From contig JANVFP010000037.1 of NCBI GenBank assembly GCA_027919835.1, positions 186,001 to 250,000 on the forward strand: DNA of 64,000 nt, in the 5' to 3' direction. This document shows, one piece after another, positions 11,606-23,397 of this stretch. Position numbers and translations under genes: made by a program. How positions within the stretch are numbered: the first letter of the stretch is position 1; each line of letters begins with the position of its first letter. The notes under the pieces were generated by a model, which was given only the letters and a program-made list of their open reading frames with translations, did no database searches and was not told the origin of the DNA. The stretch comes from Lentinula raphanica (lineage: Eukaryota > Basidiomycota > Agaricomycetes > Agaricales > Omphalotaceae).

Positions 11606-14600
11606 GGAATGCACCTGTACCATTTGTATTTATTGTGTAGTGATCGAGTGTCGTTTTTCTGCTACTCAGTTACCACTGGCTATGAATTGCAGTTACAATT
11701 TCGTGGCTAGCTGAAGAAGTTGAGGAGGAAATGAAGTCACTGTACTATTTAAATTGATATCGTCGTGGTTCGAGGGATCAATTCAGGCCCAGATTGTCTA
11801 GGTGCAATGCTAGTGGATGTGGCAGTGAAAGAAGCATTCAGGAAGTTTTGGAGTGGAGGGAGTGCCGTTTTTAGTCATGGACAAACGTTGCGAGAAAATC
11901 AGGAGTCAACTCCAATCGATTGGTATGAATCTATCTGGCATCCAAGAAAGCGGCGTATCAGACATGCATCATGTACTACACTATGCCCTGTTCCTATACT
12001 TGAGTTTCTATGTGAGCGAAATGGACGAGGAAGTTGAGAGGAGCACAAGCTTTATGTGTTTCGGAACTAGAGTCGAGAGGAACATTACATTCAGCGACAG
12101 AAGGGTCTACCATCTTCTATTTGGGTGTGGATATCAGATAGGGTGGATCTGGTGTAGGAAGAACCTGGCACGTCAAGCAATACTAAGTACTTGATGCTGG
12201 AAAACAAGAAAACAAGACTTTAAAGGCTTCGTGAAAGAATCTGAGAGCGGTCCGAAAGACTGGATGTTCGCCGTTCGGTCTGAAATAAAACCTAACCACG
12301 TTCCGGCGCTTAAGTTCTGACTGATCATCAACACCGACGACCTCCAAGGCTCCAACGACATCAAGCTTTCGTACCACTCAATAACCACTCGTAAATGTCG
12401 ACGAAACATTACAGATTTGAACGCGCACAAAAGGGAATGGGGAATGGTGAATTGTGAAGGATGAAAAAAGGACAGAGCAAACAATACGAAGATTGAAAAC
12501 AATTACTGGAACTCTCAGGACTTGGGAAGATGAGTTGCAGGCTGGCTATACCTGAGAACGGTACGCGCAACACGAGTCTTCGAGCTCCAGGGCTGAACGT
12601 TATACTGAAGTGAACGACCACAGTATCTACGTTTTTCGAACACCCACATCGGGTATAACTCTGAAGTAACTCTGAAGGGCATTCCATCGTTCATCACAAG
12701 TTACAATTTGCTCATCAACACTACCCATTTCATCTATCCTCTCCTCCCATTCCCTTCAAAACTCCAAAACTCCTCCGCTTTCGATGCTCCTTCCGCCCTC
12801 CCGCCCTCTCTTCCAACTCTCAACAGCTCTCAACATGCCGCTCACAAATACATGAACGGAGAGTGCCAATCAAACGGAGTCAATGTCAAAATTGCCGATG
12901 TTGGCGTTGTTTATAGATCAAAAGAGATTCAAATAGGCGATTGGAATTTATGGAGGACCAATCTATGGTCTATCACACGGTATATGAGGGTATATGTAGC
13001 TCCCTGGTGAGTAGAACATTACGGTTATGTTCTATCCAGAATGTCGAACTCACCTTCAGCTCCAGGTTTCAAGCTCCACGTCCTGTGAGCATCCGTCTCC
13101 ACCTCCGACTCCGAGTTTCCTGCTGGGTGATGAATGATACAAGTTGCGGAAGTCTTGAAGGAAGGTGTCGCGCCCAGACTCAGAGTCGTGCGGTCACTGG
13201 CTCAAGGCCAGATCTTGTTGAAATTTAGGGTGGCTGGCGTCGTCGGGAAAAGTGGGGAACATTAGGGCCGAACGTTGAAACCCTCGAAGTGAACCCTCTC
13301 GAGAACACACTTATCCTCCGTTTTACCTTTGATTCGAATATGACACTGCAGAAAGGCGTACGATACATCTTGTTCCGCATTACAGGATAGCTTTCTTTGA
13401 CCAACGGGGCAAGTTTCGCGTGTTTGACGCCGAGGTGCTCTCGTCGCGCTTCACGACAGATTTCTGGACGCTCAGGACGCTCAGGCATTGACAATGATTG
13501 ATTCGAATTTCGAATAAAGACGAATCGTGTGGGGATAGGTGGGGATATGCCCTGTAACAGGAAGGCGTCAATCATCTGATACCCATCCACGGTTCAAACA
13601 ATTTTCGTGCTCGGTCATAGGCTAAGAGGACAACTGCACAAGCTCCGTACTCATTACCTCCCTGATCAAGCACCCTAGATCCGACTCCATGATTCATACT
13701 CCTTCTCATAAAGCTGTTGACTACGTCTCTTCCTTCCCTCGATGCTCCCATAAACCCATTCAGAACATTGGGCGTTCTTTCCTTAAAATCCTGGGTTTAA
13801 CCGTCTCCACCTGACAGTTAGAACCTGGGTGAAATACCGATTCTGTTGCTGGCTTCCGCGGTAGCTGCTGTCATTTGGACAAGAAGGGGAGCATTCAAGT
13901 AGGCGAAATATACCTTTCCTTGTTTCTCCCCCCGTCCACCACCACCGCTATTCATTACGCGTTCTTTGCCTTTCCCCTCATTCTCTCGGACGATTGTTAT
14001 GCGCAGCCAGCCGATACACGGTCAAAATGAACTTCCTCCTCGGAAATCCCTTCCCTTCCCAATCCATCCTTCCTTTCACCCAAAACAATTTTTGAAACAA
14101 CGTTGTACTACAGTGCTACTGCAGTGCTATCGCCTGAAGATCGAAGTTGTCAATATGCAGTAGGCGCTCGGATCATCAACAACCACCTTCAGACTCAGGT
14201 TTCCCAGAACGGACTTTTCAACCTCGGCCATGCGAGGCAGCAGAACGCTCACCGGAAATACCAGGTTTGTCTATGACTGCTCTTCTCCCACGCTAGCAAA
14301 TGAAATCGGATTTTTCAGGTCTTACTAACCTTAAATCCATGAACATTAAGTTTCGCTGGTTCAAATTCTACTTCCGAAGCCACAAAACCAAAAAAGACGA
14401 AGCAAAGTCGTTCCATGGGTTATCTTCCGCATGTTGCGGCGATCTGGATTTCTGTCGTCATTTTTGACCGGTCTCGCACTGAAGTCCAGGATGGAGTGGT
14501 GCCTCGGTATAGTATTGGCCACTGAGGCGCATAGCCTACCTACAGGATCTCTATGTTGATCTGTCCCTGTCTCGCACCATGCTTCTCATTACTACTGAGA

Positions 14601-15157
14601 TTCATGACCGCCTGGCATGATCGCAGGAGGACACTGCGAAGAGGCAGTAACAGGCTGAACGACAGCTATCTGGGCACACTTTCGTACGTACGGGTAGTCC
14701 TGCCTCATGCGTACGGAATGTTCGTGTATATGGGCCGCCTGACGCGTACGGGACCTTTGTCTCCATCTCATAGATGTTCTTCTTCTGGCACATCTACCAA
14801 TGGGCCCACACCCCCCACCTGATTATCTCCTTGAACAGCTTATCGACTCATGTTCTTGTTTCAGTAGACGATCGGTTTCTGTCCCCAAACCCGGTGCGAG
14901 AATCTGATATTCGTGCCGTTTCCTGCATTCGTAACATGCCATTGCCCGTGAACAGGCGAAGCGATCACCCTTCTTGAAGGCGATATATCAGAAGGAGGAT
15001 GCCCTCCCTACGGCTTAATCTGCATCCCTCAATCTCCCATCGTGAACGCTCGACGATTTCCACCTACTTTCTGCAACTTCGTTCGCTTTGGTCAGTCTTA
15101 AGCTGCTGAATCTATTGAACTATTCGTTAAACTTACTTCTGTGTTCAAAGATCAATC
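11606..15157. other. 3.5-kb stretch without a supported gene
   Basis: Open frames are under 125 codons, are scattered over both strands and show no family motif or consistent splicing. A few stretches (13240-13390 plus; 14550-14980 plus) have coding-like words but are broken by stops, as in decayed gene or transposon sequence. Nothing can be named. Confidence 0.35.
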
Positions 15158-16193
15158 ATGGCCACTTCTGAGGAGACAGCTCACACACGCAATACTAAAG
15201 CTGATCAGCTACGCCGTCTCCGCCACCTCTTTGATGGTTATGATGAGAAAAAGAAAGCTTCAGAGTATCCAATATTCCAACACCGTTTTGAGCGCGCTGA
15301 GCGCCAGTCTTACGGCAAGAAGTCGCGCTACAATAAGAAGAGCATGTTTATCGCTCTTTGGAATTATCAGAAGCCCGACGACTTCTGGGACGGGGAACGC
15401 GTTTATAGGGATATGTATAGGGAGCTGGAGCTCGAAGGTGTACTCAAAAAGGTAGTGAAACTCGAAAAATCGTACAATCGCGAGATGAAGAAGCTCAGAG
15501 AAAGAGGTACAAATTTTTGAACAGAATTGTTTTACGTTGGTTAACCAGTCTCCTTTGAACAACCTAGTTTTGAATGAACGCAATGCCCTACATTCGTTCC
15601 AGCCCGATCAGGAGGCCGACGAGGCTGTCTCATCTGCTATTGACGAGTCCATGCCGTCTGCTATTGACGAGTCCGTGTCGTCTGCTATCGACGAGTCCGT
15701 GTCGTCCGATGCTATCGACGAGTCCATGTCGTCTGCTATCGACGGGTCTTTCGACGAGACCATGTCGTCTGCTATCGACCCGGGGTCTTTCGACGAGACC
15801 ATGTCGTCTGCTATCGACCCGGGGTCTTTTGACGAGACCATGTCGTCTGCTATCGACCCGGGGTCTTTCGACGAGACCATGTCGTCTGCTATCGACCCGG
15901 GGTCTTTCGACGAGACCATGTCGTCTGCTTTCAACCAGCCCGTGTCGTATGCTTTCAATTTCGACGAGTTCATGTCGTCTGCTTTCGACGCGCATGTTCT
16001 CGCAACCCGCAGTCAAGGAGACGAAAGCACGAGTCCGTATGTTGTTGGAAGCTGGGGCCCTTCGATGCTGAATACCAATAATCACGATGGCGATGGCAGA
16101 AACATGCAGGTCCAATCGCCAGAAGTATCCTTATTGGGCGAGGACCAACAGTACAAGGACCTGCTCTCCCAGTTTACAATTTGGACCGAATAA
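15158..16193 (+). CDS. Unrecognised protein: basic charged head and Ser/Asp-rich tandem-repeat tail
   Basis: Two exons (15158-15506 and 15568-16193; 61-nt intron) encode about 324 residues. I chose the acceptor CCTAG at 15567 because the nearer AACCAG at 15546 would put a stop into the frame. Residues 1-120 are charged and probably helical (DQLRRLRHLFDGYDEKKK, KLEKSYNREMKKLRER). The tail carries 8-residue SSAIDES(V/M) units, then five 13-residue units of SFDETMSSAIDPG type, and ends in an acidic, Gln-containing segment. Acidic Ser/Asp repeats with a basic head would suit a nuclear or activator-type protein, but that is speculation. No close family is recognised. Confidence 0.6.
15637..15932 (+). 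repeat. Coding minisatellite: 24-bp then 39-bp tandem units
   Basis: Units starting at 15747, 15786, 15825, 15864 and 15903 are exactly 39 bp apart and nearly identical. The third unit has one silent T for C, and the fifth diverges at its end. Shorter 24-27-bp relatives precede them from about 15637. Unit lengths are multiples of three, so the host frame is kept, and several other frames on both strands stay open as by-products. Confidence 0.85.
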
Positions 16194-16819
16194 CAGAGAC
16201 AGAGTCTTCTTCATTCGAATACAGTAAGCAAGGACGGAATAGTGTCGATTCCGCATACTGATATCCCAGGCAGATCTGAGGGAGCTCGCTTCATCATTGG
16301 ACGGACTTTAGTATGGTTTCCAAGCTTCCCCTTTACTATCTGGTCTCTTCTCCCTTTCTTTCGGTTAACTCTCTTGACGTTTCGACTCAATCTTTGCAAA
16401 TGCTTCTGTTTTCTTAGCTTTAGCTTACCTGCCGTCGCTCAATACCCTTTGTCCAACTATTTTGCGCTGTTTTACATATTTTTCTCACTCCTCGAGGTTA
16501 AGTTCTCGGACAGACCTACGGATGACTTCGTGGACGCTAGATGGACTCCTCCTACTTTCTGCTTTCCTAATTCCTCCTTTACGTATCTTTCTACGTCCGA
16601 TTTGAACCATTTGAATATACACATATACATGAACCAAATTCAAGCCATATATTTCAAGTTTCAATAATGTTCAGTGACCGAGACGAGTCTTTTGCTTTCT
16701 GCCAGTGAGTTATCTGATCAAACCTGATTCACACCCTGTCGTTTGAGATGGGCAATTTCACGTTCATCCACATCGATGACATAGTGTCTGGTGTTCCTAG
16801 TACCAAGCCAAGTCATAAC
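16194..16819. other. Convergent 3' regions of two genes
   Basis: The repeat-protein gene and the oxidoreductase gene converge here. The stretch is pyrimidine-rich and has no supported gene. Confidence 0.45.
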
Positions 16820-17953
16820 TCAGGGCTCAATGACCGCAACTTCCCCTGACTGCACGACTCTTGCTTTTTCAAAAGCATCTGCCCATTCATCTAGCCTGAA
16901 ACTCCTTGCGACACTCAGTCCGCTCTTCTCATCCAACGGCAACAAACCCGACTCGACCAGCTTCACAAAGCTCAATATCTGTTGCCTTGAGAACATCCAA
17001 GTACCCTTCATCGTCAAATTCCTATGCATGAAAGATGCGTAGGGAAAAGACCTATATTCGCTCACACCGCCCATGAGACTGATCCTTCCACCGTGCCTCA
17101 AAGAAGCAACAGCGCTTTTCAGGTGTGTAGAATCAGCCGCCGTCGGAGGTGAGATGTCGAAGAACACGTCGATGGGACCGAGCTTTCTGAGAGCTTCGGT
17201 CTCGGTCTGTTCGTTACCGGTAATCTCAACGGTAGAGATGCGATTATCGAGCGAAGATAATTGTCCAAGTGCTGTTTTGTTGCGGCCCATAGCAATAACT
17301 CGACCGGCACCCAACGCCAACGCTACTCTCACCGCAGCACTTCCGAATGGACCAGTCGCAGGTGCGATGATAACAGTCTCGCCAGGCTTCATTCCTACAT
17401 CATCCAAACCTCCGTACGGAACCAAAAGCCTAGAAATATGCATCAGATCCCCCACGCGGTATACCAGCCCTCCTGTATCAACCGACCCGAGCAAACGTCG
17501 CTCATTCAGTGGGATACAGTTCTCTAGTGGGAACTTGGTATACTCGGCATAGGTCGAGTTTCGCCACTCGCCATGCATAAGCTTCCTGCTGGATTCGGTG
17601 AAGCCTTCGATGATTCCTGAGAGGATGACAGCCTCGGTGGGGTTATCCCTACCTCGGATTGTGCAATCTAGGTAGACCAGCTGACCCACAGTGAGTGTCG
17701 TTGCATCTGGGCCGAGCGCTACTATACGACCTATCGCACTGGCTCCGGGCACGAAAGGTGTGGGGAAAGGATACTGGCGTTTTCCATTGTATATGTCTTC
17801 AGAGTATGACAAGACGCTGGCCGCGAGGACTTTTACGATTGCGCTACCTGGACCTGGTTGAGGGGTCGGTACCACCTGAAGTTGAAGTGGCTCGCGGGTC
17901 GAGGTGAGTTGCAGGACGCGGTGTGTCTCTGCCAAAAATGTATGATCAGCCAT
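16820..17953 (-). CDS. Medium-chain dehydrogenase/reductase (MDR), quinone-oxidoreductase-like, zinc-less
   Basis: The intronless frame encodes 377 residues. The N-terminal GroES-like part includes SAIVKVLAASVLSYSEDIYNG, FVPGASAIGRIVALG and VGQLVYLDC. The Rossmann part has KPGETVIIAPATGPFGSAAVRVA, then ALGAGRVIAMGRN and a PIDVFFD strand. A late GGRISLMGG strand and the closing RLDEWADAFEKA helix are typical MDR elements. The GHE zinc motif is replaced by PGAS and the four-cysteine structural loop is missing, so this is a zinc-independent NAD(P)H-dependent type, like enoyl or quinone reductases. An in-frame ATG at 17974 would add seven residues. I prefer 17953 because the TATA box lies at about 18004-18011, so transcription should start near 17980. 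The substrate is unknown. Confidence 0.85.
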   Translation of the reverse strand: MADHTFLAETHRVLQLTSTREPLQLQVVPTPQPGPGSAIVKVLAASVLSYSEDIYNGKRQYPFPTPFVPGASAIGRIVALGPDATTLTVGQLVYLDCTIRGRDNPTEAVILSGIIEGFTESSRKLMHGEWRNSTYAEYTKFPLENCIPLNERRLLGSVDTGGLVYRVGDLMHISRLLVPYGGLDDVGMKPGETVIIAPATGPFGSAAVRVALALGAGRVIAMGRNKTALGQLSSLDNRISTVEITGNEQTETEALRKLGPIDVFFDISPPTAADSTHLKSAVASLRHGGRISLMGGVSEYRSFPYASFMHRNLTMKGTWMFSRQQILSFVKLVESGLLPLDEKSGLSVARSFRLDEWADAFEKARVVQSGEVAVIEP

Positions 17954-18003
17954 CGTAGGATTCAAGCCGCGCACCGATATCGTCCATCGAAGATATTTTC
18001 AGC

Positions 18004-18011
18004 ATTTTATA
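18004..18011 (-). promoter_or_regulatory. TATA box of the MDR oxidoreductase gene
   Basis: The minus strand reads TATAAAAT, about 50 bp upstream of the start at 17953. Confidence 0.5.
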
Positions 18012-18244
18012 GTGGGCAGAGACCCACGTAGTTCCAAAATCGTGTATTAGCTTGAGTTGAGTTTTCTAATCCGATATAGACCCGTAGCGCCGCCCTCGCG
18101 GCAGTCTCCGACTCTTACAACTAGGTGATCAATCACACTATCGTATGTACATTCATTGAGGAAGGTAGTGGGTCACAAGCTATGGTACACGAGAAGAAAG
18201 ATAATGTACATACATTCAGGAAGATACCTATCGTACACACCAAT

Positions 18245-19648
18245 TTATATTGATTTACCATTGGGGTCCATGTTGATGTCTTCATCGGGCACTACATCCT
18301 CGAGGGAAAGCTCTCCGTCCTCGACAGCACGTTGTTTCTCCAAAGCTCGAGCAAATTTTCCTTTCACAACAGTTTCTTGGGAGGTTTTCCACCCGTAGAC
18401 ACGTGAACTCCCACTGAAGCTCAATGACAATTGGTCGAAGTTTGCATGGAAGGCTTTTTCACCGTAAAAGGACACCATCGGTAGAGATGCAAGATGGGCA
18501 ACAAAGATACTGACCTTGAGCTTTGGAAGAATCTGAGTTTAGAATTTCACGACGCGCCACGACGCGCCTCTCCAAGACGTCGTTTCAATTCGAGATACAA
18601 GATAAGCATTGTCATCCGCTACGCGTTCTCGTTCACGCTCGATGATTCGTGGTTGTTCCAGCTCTGTTTTGCGCTGTTCTTCTTTTTGTCTATCTTCCTT
18701 ATCTTTGATGTTCTTTGCAGATGTGATATACAACATTCGAAGGTCAACCTCGTCTTCAGGGAACAGTCGAATGTTTTCGATGACAGCGAGACCAATATGA
18801 GAAGAACGACTCACAGGAGCCTTCGCGGTACCTTTGACAATGTGTTATCTGGAAAAAGATAAGTAGGAACACTAGCATAACAAAAATTCAACGTATACTT
18901 TTCGTCCAGGTTTGAACTCACGGCTATAGTTATGCTCATGAACCGGGATCCGGACAATAGGCAGATCATATTCCAGAGCTAGGCGTCGGAAATGATGTTC
19001 GGGATCCTCTAGATGACCTGCTTGAACGTCATGGATGTCAACTTCTAAACGATGGTTAATACTAGTCAGTTCTGTTTACAGTATGATGAGGTACATATTC
19101 TCCAAAGGTGTTCTCGGTACGAATTTCTAAAGGCGCTCTTGTTGATCTATTTCACGCGTTTCATCTAAGTAGTGAGCTAGAGCATCATCGACATCAGTCA
19201 AGGTGGATGATAAGTGATTGGACATACTGGGAGAAACATTGATGTTAATAGGAGCGAGAATGAGTCAGACTTGAAAGCTACTGGCACATTCAGAAACAGC
19301 GGCTTCGATTTCATTTGAATTCTCCAGACCAGCTGGGATGACCCAGGAGGTGAGAGGAATATTAACGTCGGGGAACATCTCATCTAAAAATTGATGTTTG
19401 AGATCCTCTGCATGATGAGCGCACCAAACTGAGTAACATACTGTCACGACGTTTGCTAGCATCCAACTCTTACAGTTACGGGAGTTGAACAAGGAATGGC
19501 CACGTTTGATCAAAGTGCTGCATTGGTGGAGAACAACCTGCTCTTGTTGAAGACAGTCAAGAAGGAGGACCTGCACCAGGTCTAGTCTGCTTTTGTGCTC
19601 GGAATAAATGAACGAACACTGGGTGGAAAAGTACGTAAATATTGGCAA
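18245..19648 (-). pseudogene. Unidentified minus-strand gene remnant, cut by the repeat island
   Basis: Several coding-like blocks lie in order on the minus strand: LANVVTVCYSVWCAHH and EMFPDVNIPLTSWVIPAG (19648-19265), VDIHDVQAGHLEDPEHHF with LALEYDLPIVRIPVHEHNYS (about 19050-18915), SRSSHIGLAVIENIRLFPED plus a Lys/Glu/Arg-rich helix (18814-18539), and VSFYGEKAFHANFDQLSLSF to an acidic end (18478-18245). Between them are GT-AG pairs that could be introns, but at least one junction meets a stop. The upstream end is lost at about 19.65 kb where AT-rich repeat begins. I do not recognise the family. It could be a truncated host gene or an old transposon gene. Confidence 0.4.
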
Positions 19649-19649
19649 C

Positions 19650-21415
19650 TACAATGAATTTTTGATGAATTTATCATGATCAGATTTTTAAATAATTGTT
19701 TTGAAAGTTTTGTAACTTACCAAAATCTTACATAGTATAGGCATTTTTTTTGGGCATTGTGTAATACTATCCTAAGTATAAAAATTTACAGTGAGTTTTT
19801 GAAAAAGAGATAATGTATAAATAATAAGACAAACAGTGAAAAGTTCCAATAACTTTCAAAAACATCATTAATCCATGTATGCTTAGTAAAATTTGTTTCA
19901 TACAGAATACATACAGATATTAGCTAAAAAATTTGAACAATCTGTAATCCAATTGCAATTCTGGTAATTTACATTAAGCTTATACATATATTCCATCTCT
20001 GTAATTTTCAAGAAAGTTGTTTCAAAAATAATATAAATGTTATATGAAATGTCACAAGATTTACTATATACTTATATAAATAAAACAAAGAATAATTTTG
20101 ATGCTTACAATGAATTTACTATAGAATAATTTATGTATAAATCTTATTTAATTTCTATGTAAATGATTTCTTTTACATTTTCTTTCCCAACATTGATAAT
20201 ATCCATGTAAGTAGCTGTATTGACATTGAACTATTATATATATTATTCATTGTAAACTCTTGTGTAATAATACAGTTATTCTTTATGAAAAAACATTAGA
20301 GATTTCATAATTCACAATGAATTTACAGAATAATGAAAGAATTGAGAAGAATATTGGAATATCAATACAGGTGTTAAAATATTCATTGAAATTATAATAT
20401 GAAGCAAGAAAATTATTGGATTATGTAAAGAGAAAAGTAAGTGTAAATATTTTCATTGATATTACAGAACAAAAAAAGGAAAAAAAAAATCAATATGTAA
20501 GTGATAAAGTAAGTGCAGAGATTTACATTGAAGCTTCAATATATACTGTTGAATATTAGTCACAACAAAAATAAGTTTGTAAGTTGTAATATTGTTAATT
20601 AAATTTACATGTTGAGTTTCAATGTGAAAAAACTTATTGTAATTTTATAAGATGGACAAGACAGTAACCATATAATTTTAGTTGAAATGCACACATCATG
20701 CCAGCAGACTTACAGGAAACAGTAAACTTGTGTTAGAAAGACACAAAATTTTGATTCAATAAAAATGGTAACTCCCAAAAGAATTTATGGTGAATTTATT
20801 GAATAAAACTTACTTTTATGGCAATGTTAATTGATAAGTCTAGTATAAATTTTACTATAAAATCTCCAATAATCAGAAATTTGCATTATCATACTTTTGT
20901 ACAAATATTCCATAAGTTTTCTATAAGTCTGAGCAACTTATGAAAACTTGGATACAGTGTGAATTTTGACACAGATTGTATTGTAACTGTTGTCAATTTT
21001 GAAAAATATACTAAACATACAATAAGGTTTTCACATGGAAACTCAACATGTAAGTTGAATTGTAAATATTACAATTTACAAGTTGATTTTTGTTTTGACT
21101 AATATTCAGCAGTATATATTGAAACTTCAATGTCAACCTCAGTATTTACTTTATCACTTTTGCATTGATTTTTCTCCATGTATTGTCCTGGAATATCAAT
21201 GAAAATATTCCCACTTACTTTTTGCTTTACATAATCTTGTGAATTACTTGCTGTACATTATAATTTCAATGAATATTGTGTCACTTATATTGATATTCCA
21301 ATATTGTAGTCAACTTTTTTGATTATTCTGTGAATTCATTGTGAATCATGAAATTTTCAAAGTTCTTTGGTAAAGAATAATTGTGTTGTTACACAAAAAA
21401 TTATGATATATCAAT
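19650..21415. repeat. AT-rich palindromic (foldback) element, non-coding
   Basis: Sequence at 20261-20350 reappears inverted at 21310-21396, and 20540-20630 reappears inverted at 21040-21130, giving a palindrome of about 1.1 kb centred near 20.83 kb. The arms are diverged but clear, with outer ends TTGTGTAAYAA and its complement. The flanking 19.65-20.26 kb has the same extreme AT content. No coding sequence is present. It resembles a non-autonomous terminal-inverted-repeat element, but I see no certain target duplication. Confidence 0.65.
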
Positions 21416-21419
21416 ATTT

Positions 21420-23392
21420 CAATCTATAGTTTAACATATATGTTGACTTACGGGTTGACTTAGAGTTTGAAATATATATCTCAGCCTATAGTTTGACATA
21501 TATCTTAACACATAGCTTAAAATATAGGTCAACTTATAGCTCCAGCTATATCAGAGTTTATAACTCAATATATATCTCAACATATATCTTGATTGACAGC
21601 GCCAGTTATATCTCAGTTTATAACTTAATATATATCTCAATATATATCAGCTTATAGCTCCTGCTATATCTCACTCTATAGATTGTCATATAACCTGACT
21701 TATAGCTTGACTCATATCCCAGCCTAAAACTTGACATAAATTTCAACTTATATCTCAACTGATAGCTTGACAGATAGCTTCACTTATAACTCCAGCTATA
21801 TCACAACCTGTAGCTTGACATAGAACTTGATTTTTAGCTTCAGTAATATTTCAGCTTATAGCTTAATGTATAGCTCAACTTATATCTTGACATACAGATT
21901 CAGCTATATCTTGACATATTACTTCAGCTATATCTCAGCCTATAGCTTGATATATAACCTGACTCATAGCTTTAGCAATATTGCAGCTTATAGCTTGTTT
22001 AGCCTAGCCTGAGTTATATTTCAGCTATAACTTGACTTATAGTGTTAGCAATATCCAAGCTTAGAGCTTGATCATGATATATAGCTTGCTTTATAGCTCC
22101 AACTATATCTCAACCTATAACTTCACATATATATAGCTCAACTTATATGTTAACCTACAACTTGACATATATTTGAACTTATAGCTTGAAATATAGTTCA
22201 ACTTATATCTCAACTTATAGCTTGATATATATCTTCACATGCAGCTCCAGCAATATCTCAACCTATAAGCTGACATATAGCTTGCAACTTATATCTCAAT
22301 TGATATCTGAATATGTAGCTTCAGCTATATCTCAAGTGATAACTTGACAGATAGCTTGACTTATAACTCCATCTATATCTCACCCTATAGATTGACATAT
22401 AACTTAACTTATAGCTTGATTTAGAGCTCAACTTAGATCTTAACCTACAACTTGACATATATTTCAACTGATATCTTAATTTATAGCTCTAGCTATATCT
22501 CAGCTTATAATTTGACATATATATTGATTTATATCTCAATTTGTAGTTTCAGCTATATCTCAACCTATAGCTTGACATATAACTTGACTTATAGCTTGAT
22601 ATAGAGCAACCTTTACAATGTTAAGATATATATATTGAAATATATGTCAAGTTATAGGCTGAAATACAAGTTGAGCTATATATTGAGCAATAAGGTAAGA
22701 TATAGCTGAAGCCATAAGTTGAACTTTATGTCAACCTATAAGCTGAGACTTAGCTGAAGTTATAAGTCAAGATATTGAACAAGATAGTAATAGGCTGACA
22801 TATAGCTAGAGCTATAAGTCAAGATATATGTCAAGTTACAAGTTGAGATATATGTTGAGTTATAGCTGAGATATAGTAGAACCTATAAGTCAGGATATAT
22901 GTTGAGTAATATGCTGAGATATAGCTGGAGCTATAAGTCAAGATATATGTCAAGTTATAAGCTGAGATATATGTTGAGTAATAGGCTGAGATAGAGCGGA
23001 ACCTATAAGTCGAGATATATGTTGAGTGATATAGCTTAACATATATCTGCACTTATAGGTCCAGCTATATCTCAGCCTATTACTCAACATATAGTTCCAC
23101 TAATAGCTTCAGCTGAATCTCAGCCTATAACTCTACATATATCTCAGCTTATAACATGACATATATCTTGACTTATGGCTTCAGCTATATCTCAGCCTAT
23201 TACTCAACATATATCTCTACTTATAACTTGACATATATCTTAACTTATAACTCTAGCTATATTTCAGCTTATAATTTAACATATATCTTGACTTATAGCT
23301 CCAGCTATATCTCAGCCTATTACTCAACATATATCACTGCTTATAGCTTGACATATATCTCCACTTATAGCTTTAGCTATATCTTGACCTAT
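21420..23392. repeat. Degenerate minisatellite, about 24-bp unit, in alternating orientation
   Basis: The unit resembles CTTGACATATATCTCAACTTATAG. It runs in one orientation from 21.42 to about 22.61 kb, is inverted from about 22.63 to 23.03 kb, then returns to the first orientation up to 23392. Because 24 is a multiple of three, it creates a spurious frame rich in Tyr/Ser/Thr (23156-23611). An inverted fragment of the same array lies at 44968-45680. Confidence 0.75.
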
Positions 23393-23397
23393 GGCTT

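Noticed and set aside
12173..12502. Minus-strand frames of 60-110 codons near 12.2-12.7 kb
   Set aside because: No conserved motif, no consistent splicing and overlapping alternatives on both strands.
15574..16115. Long frames in other registers and on the minus strand over the tandem repeats
   Set aside because: Repeat units that are multiples of three keep several frames open; only the frame joined to the upstream exon by a GT-AG intron has a plausible gene structure.
21420..23392. CRISPR-like array
   Set aside because: Units are contiguous and degenerate without unique spacers, and the host is a eukaryote.
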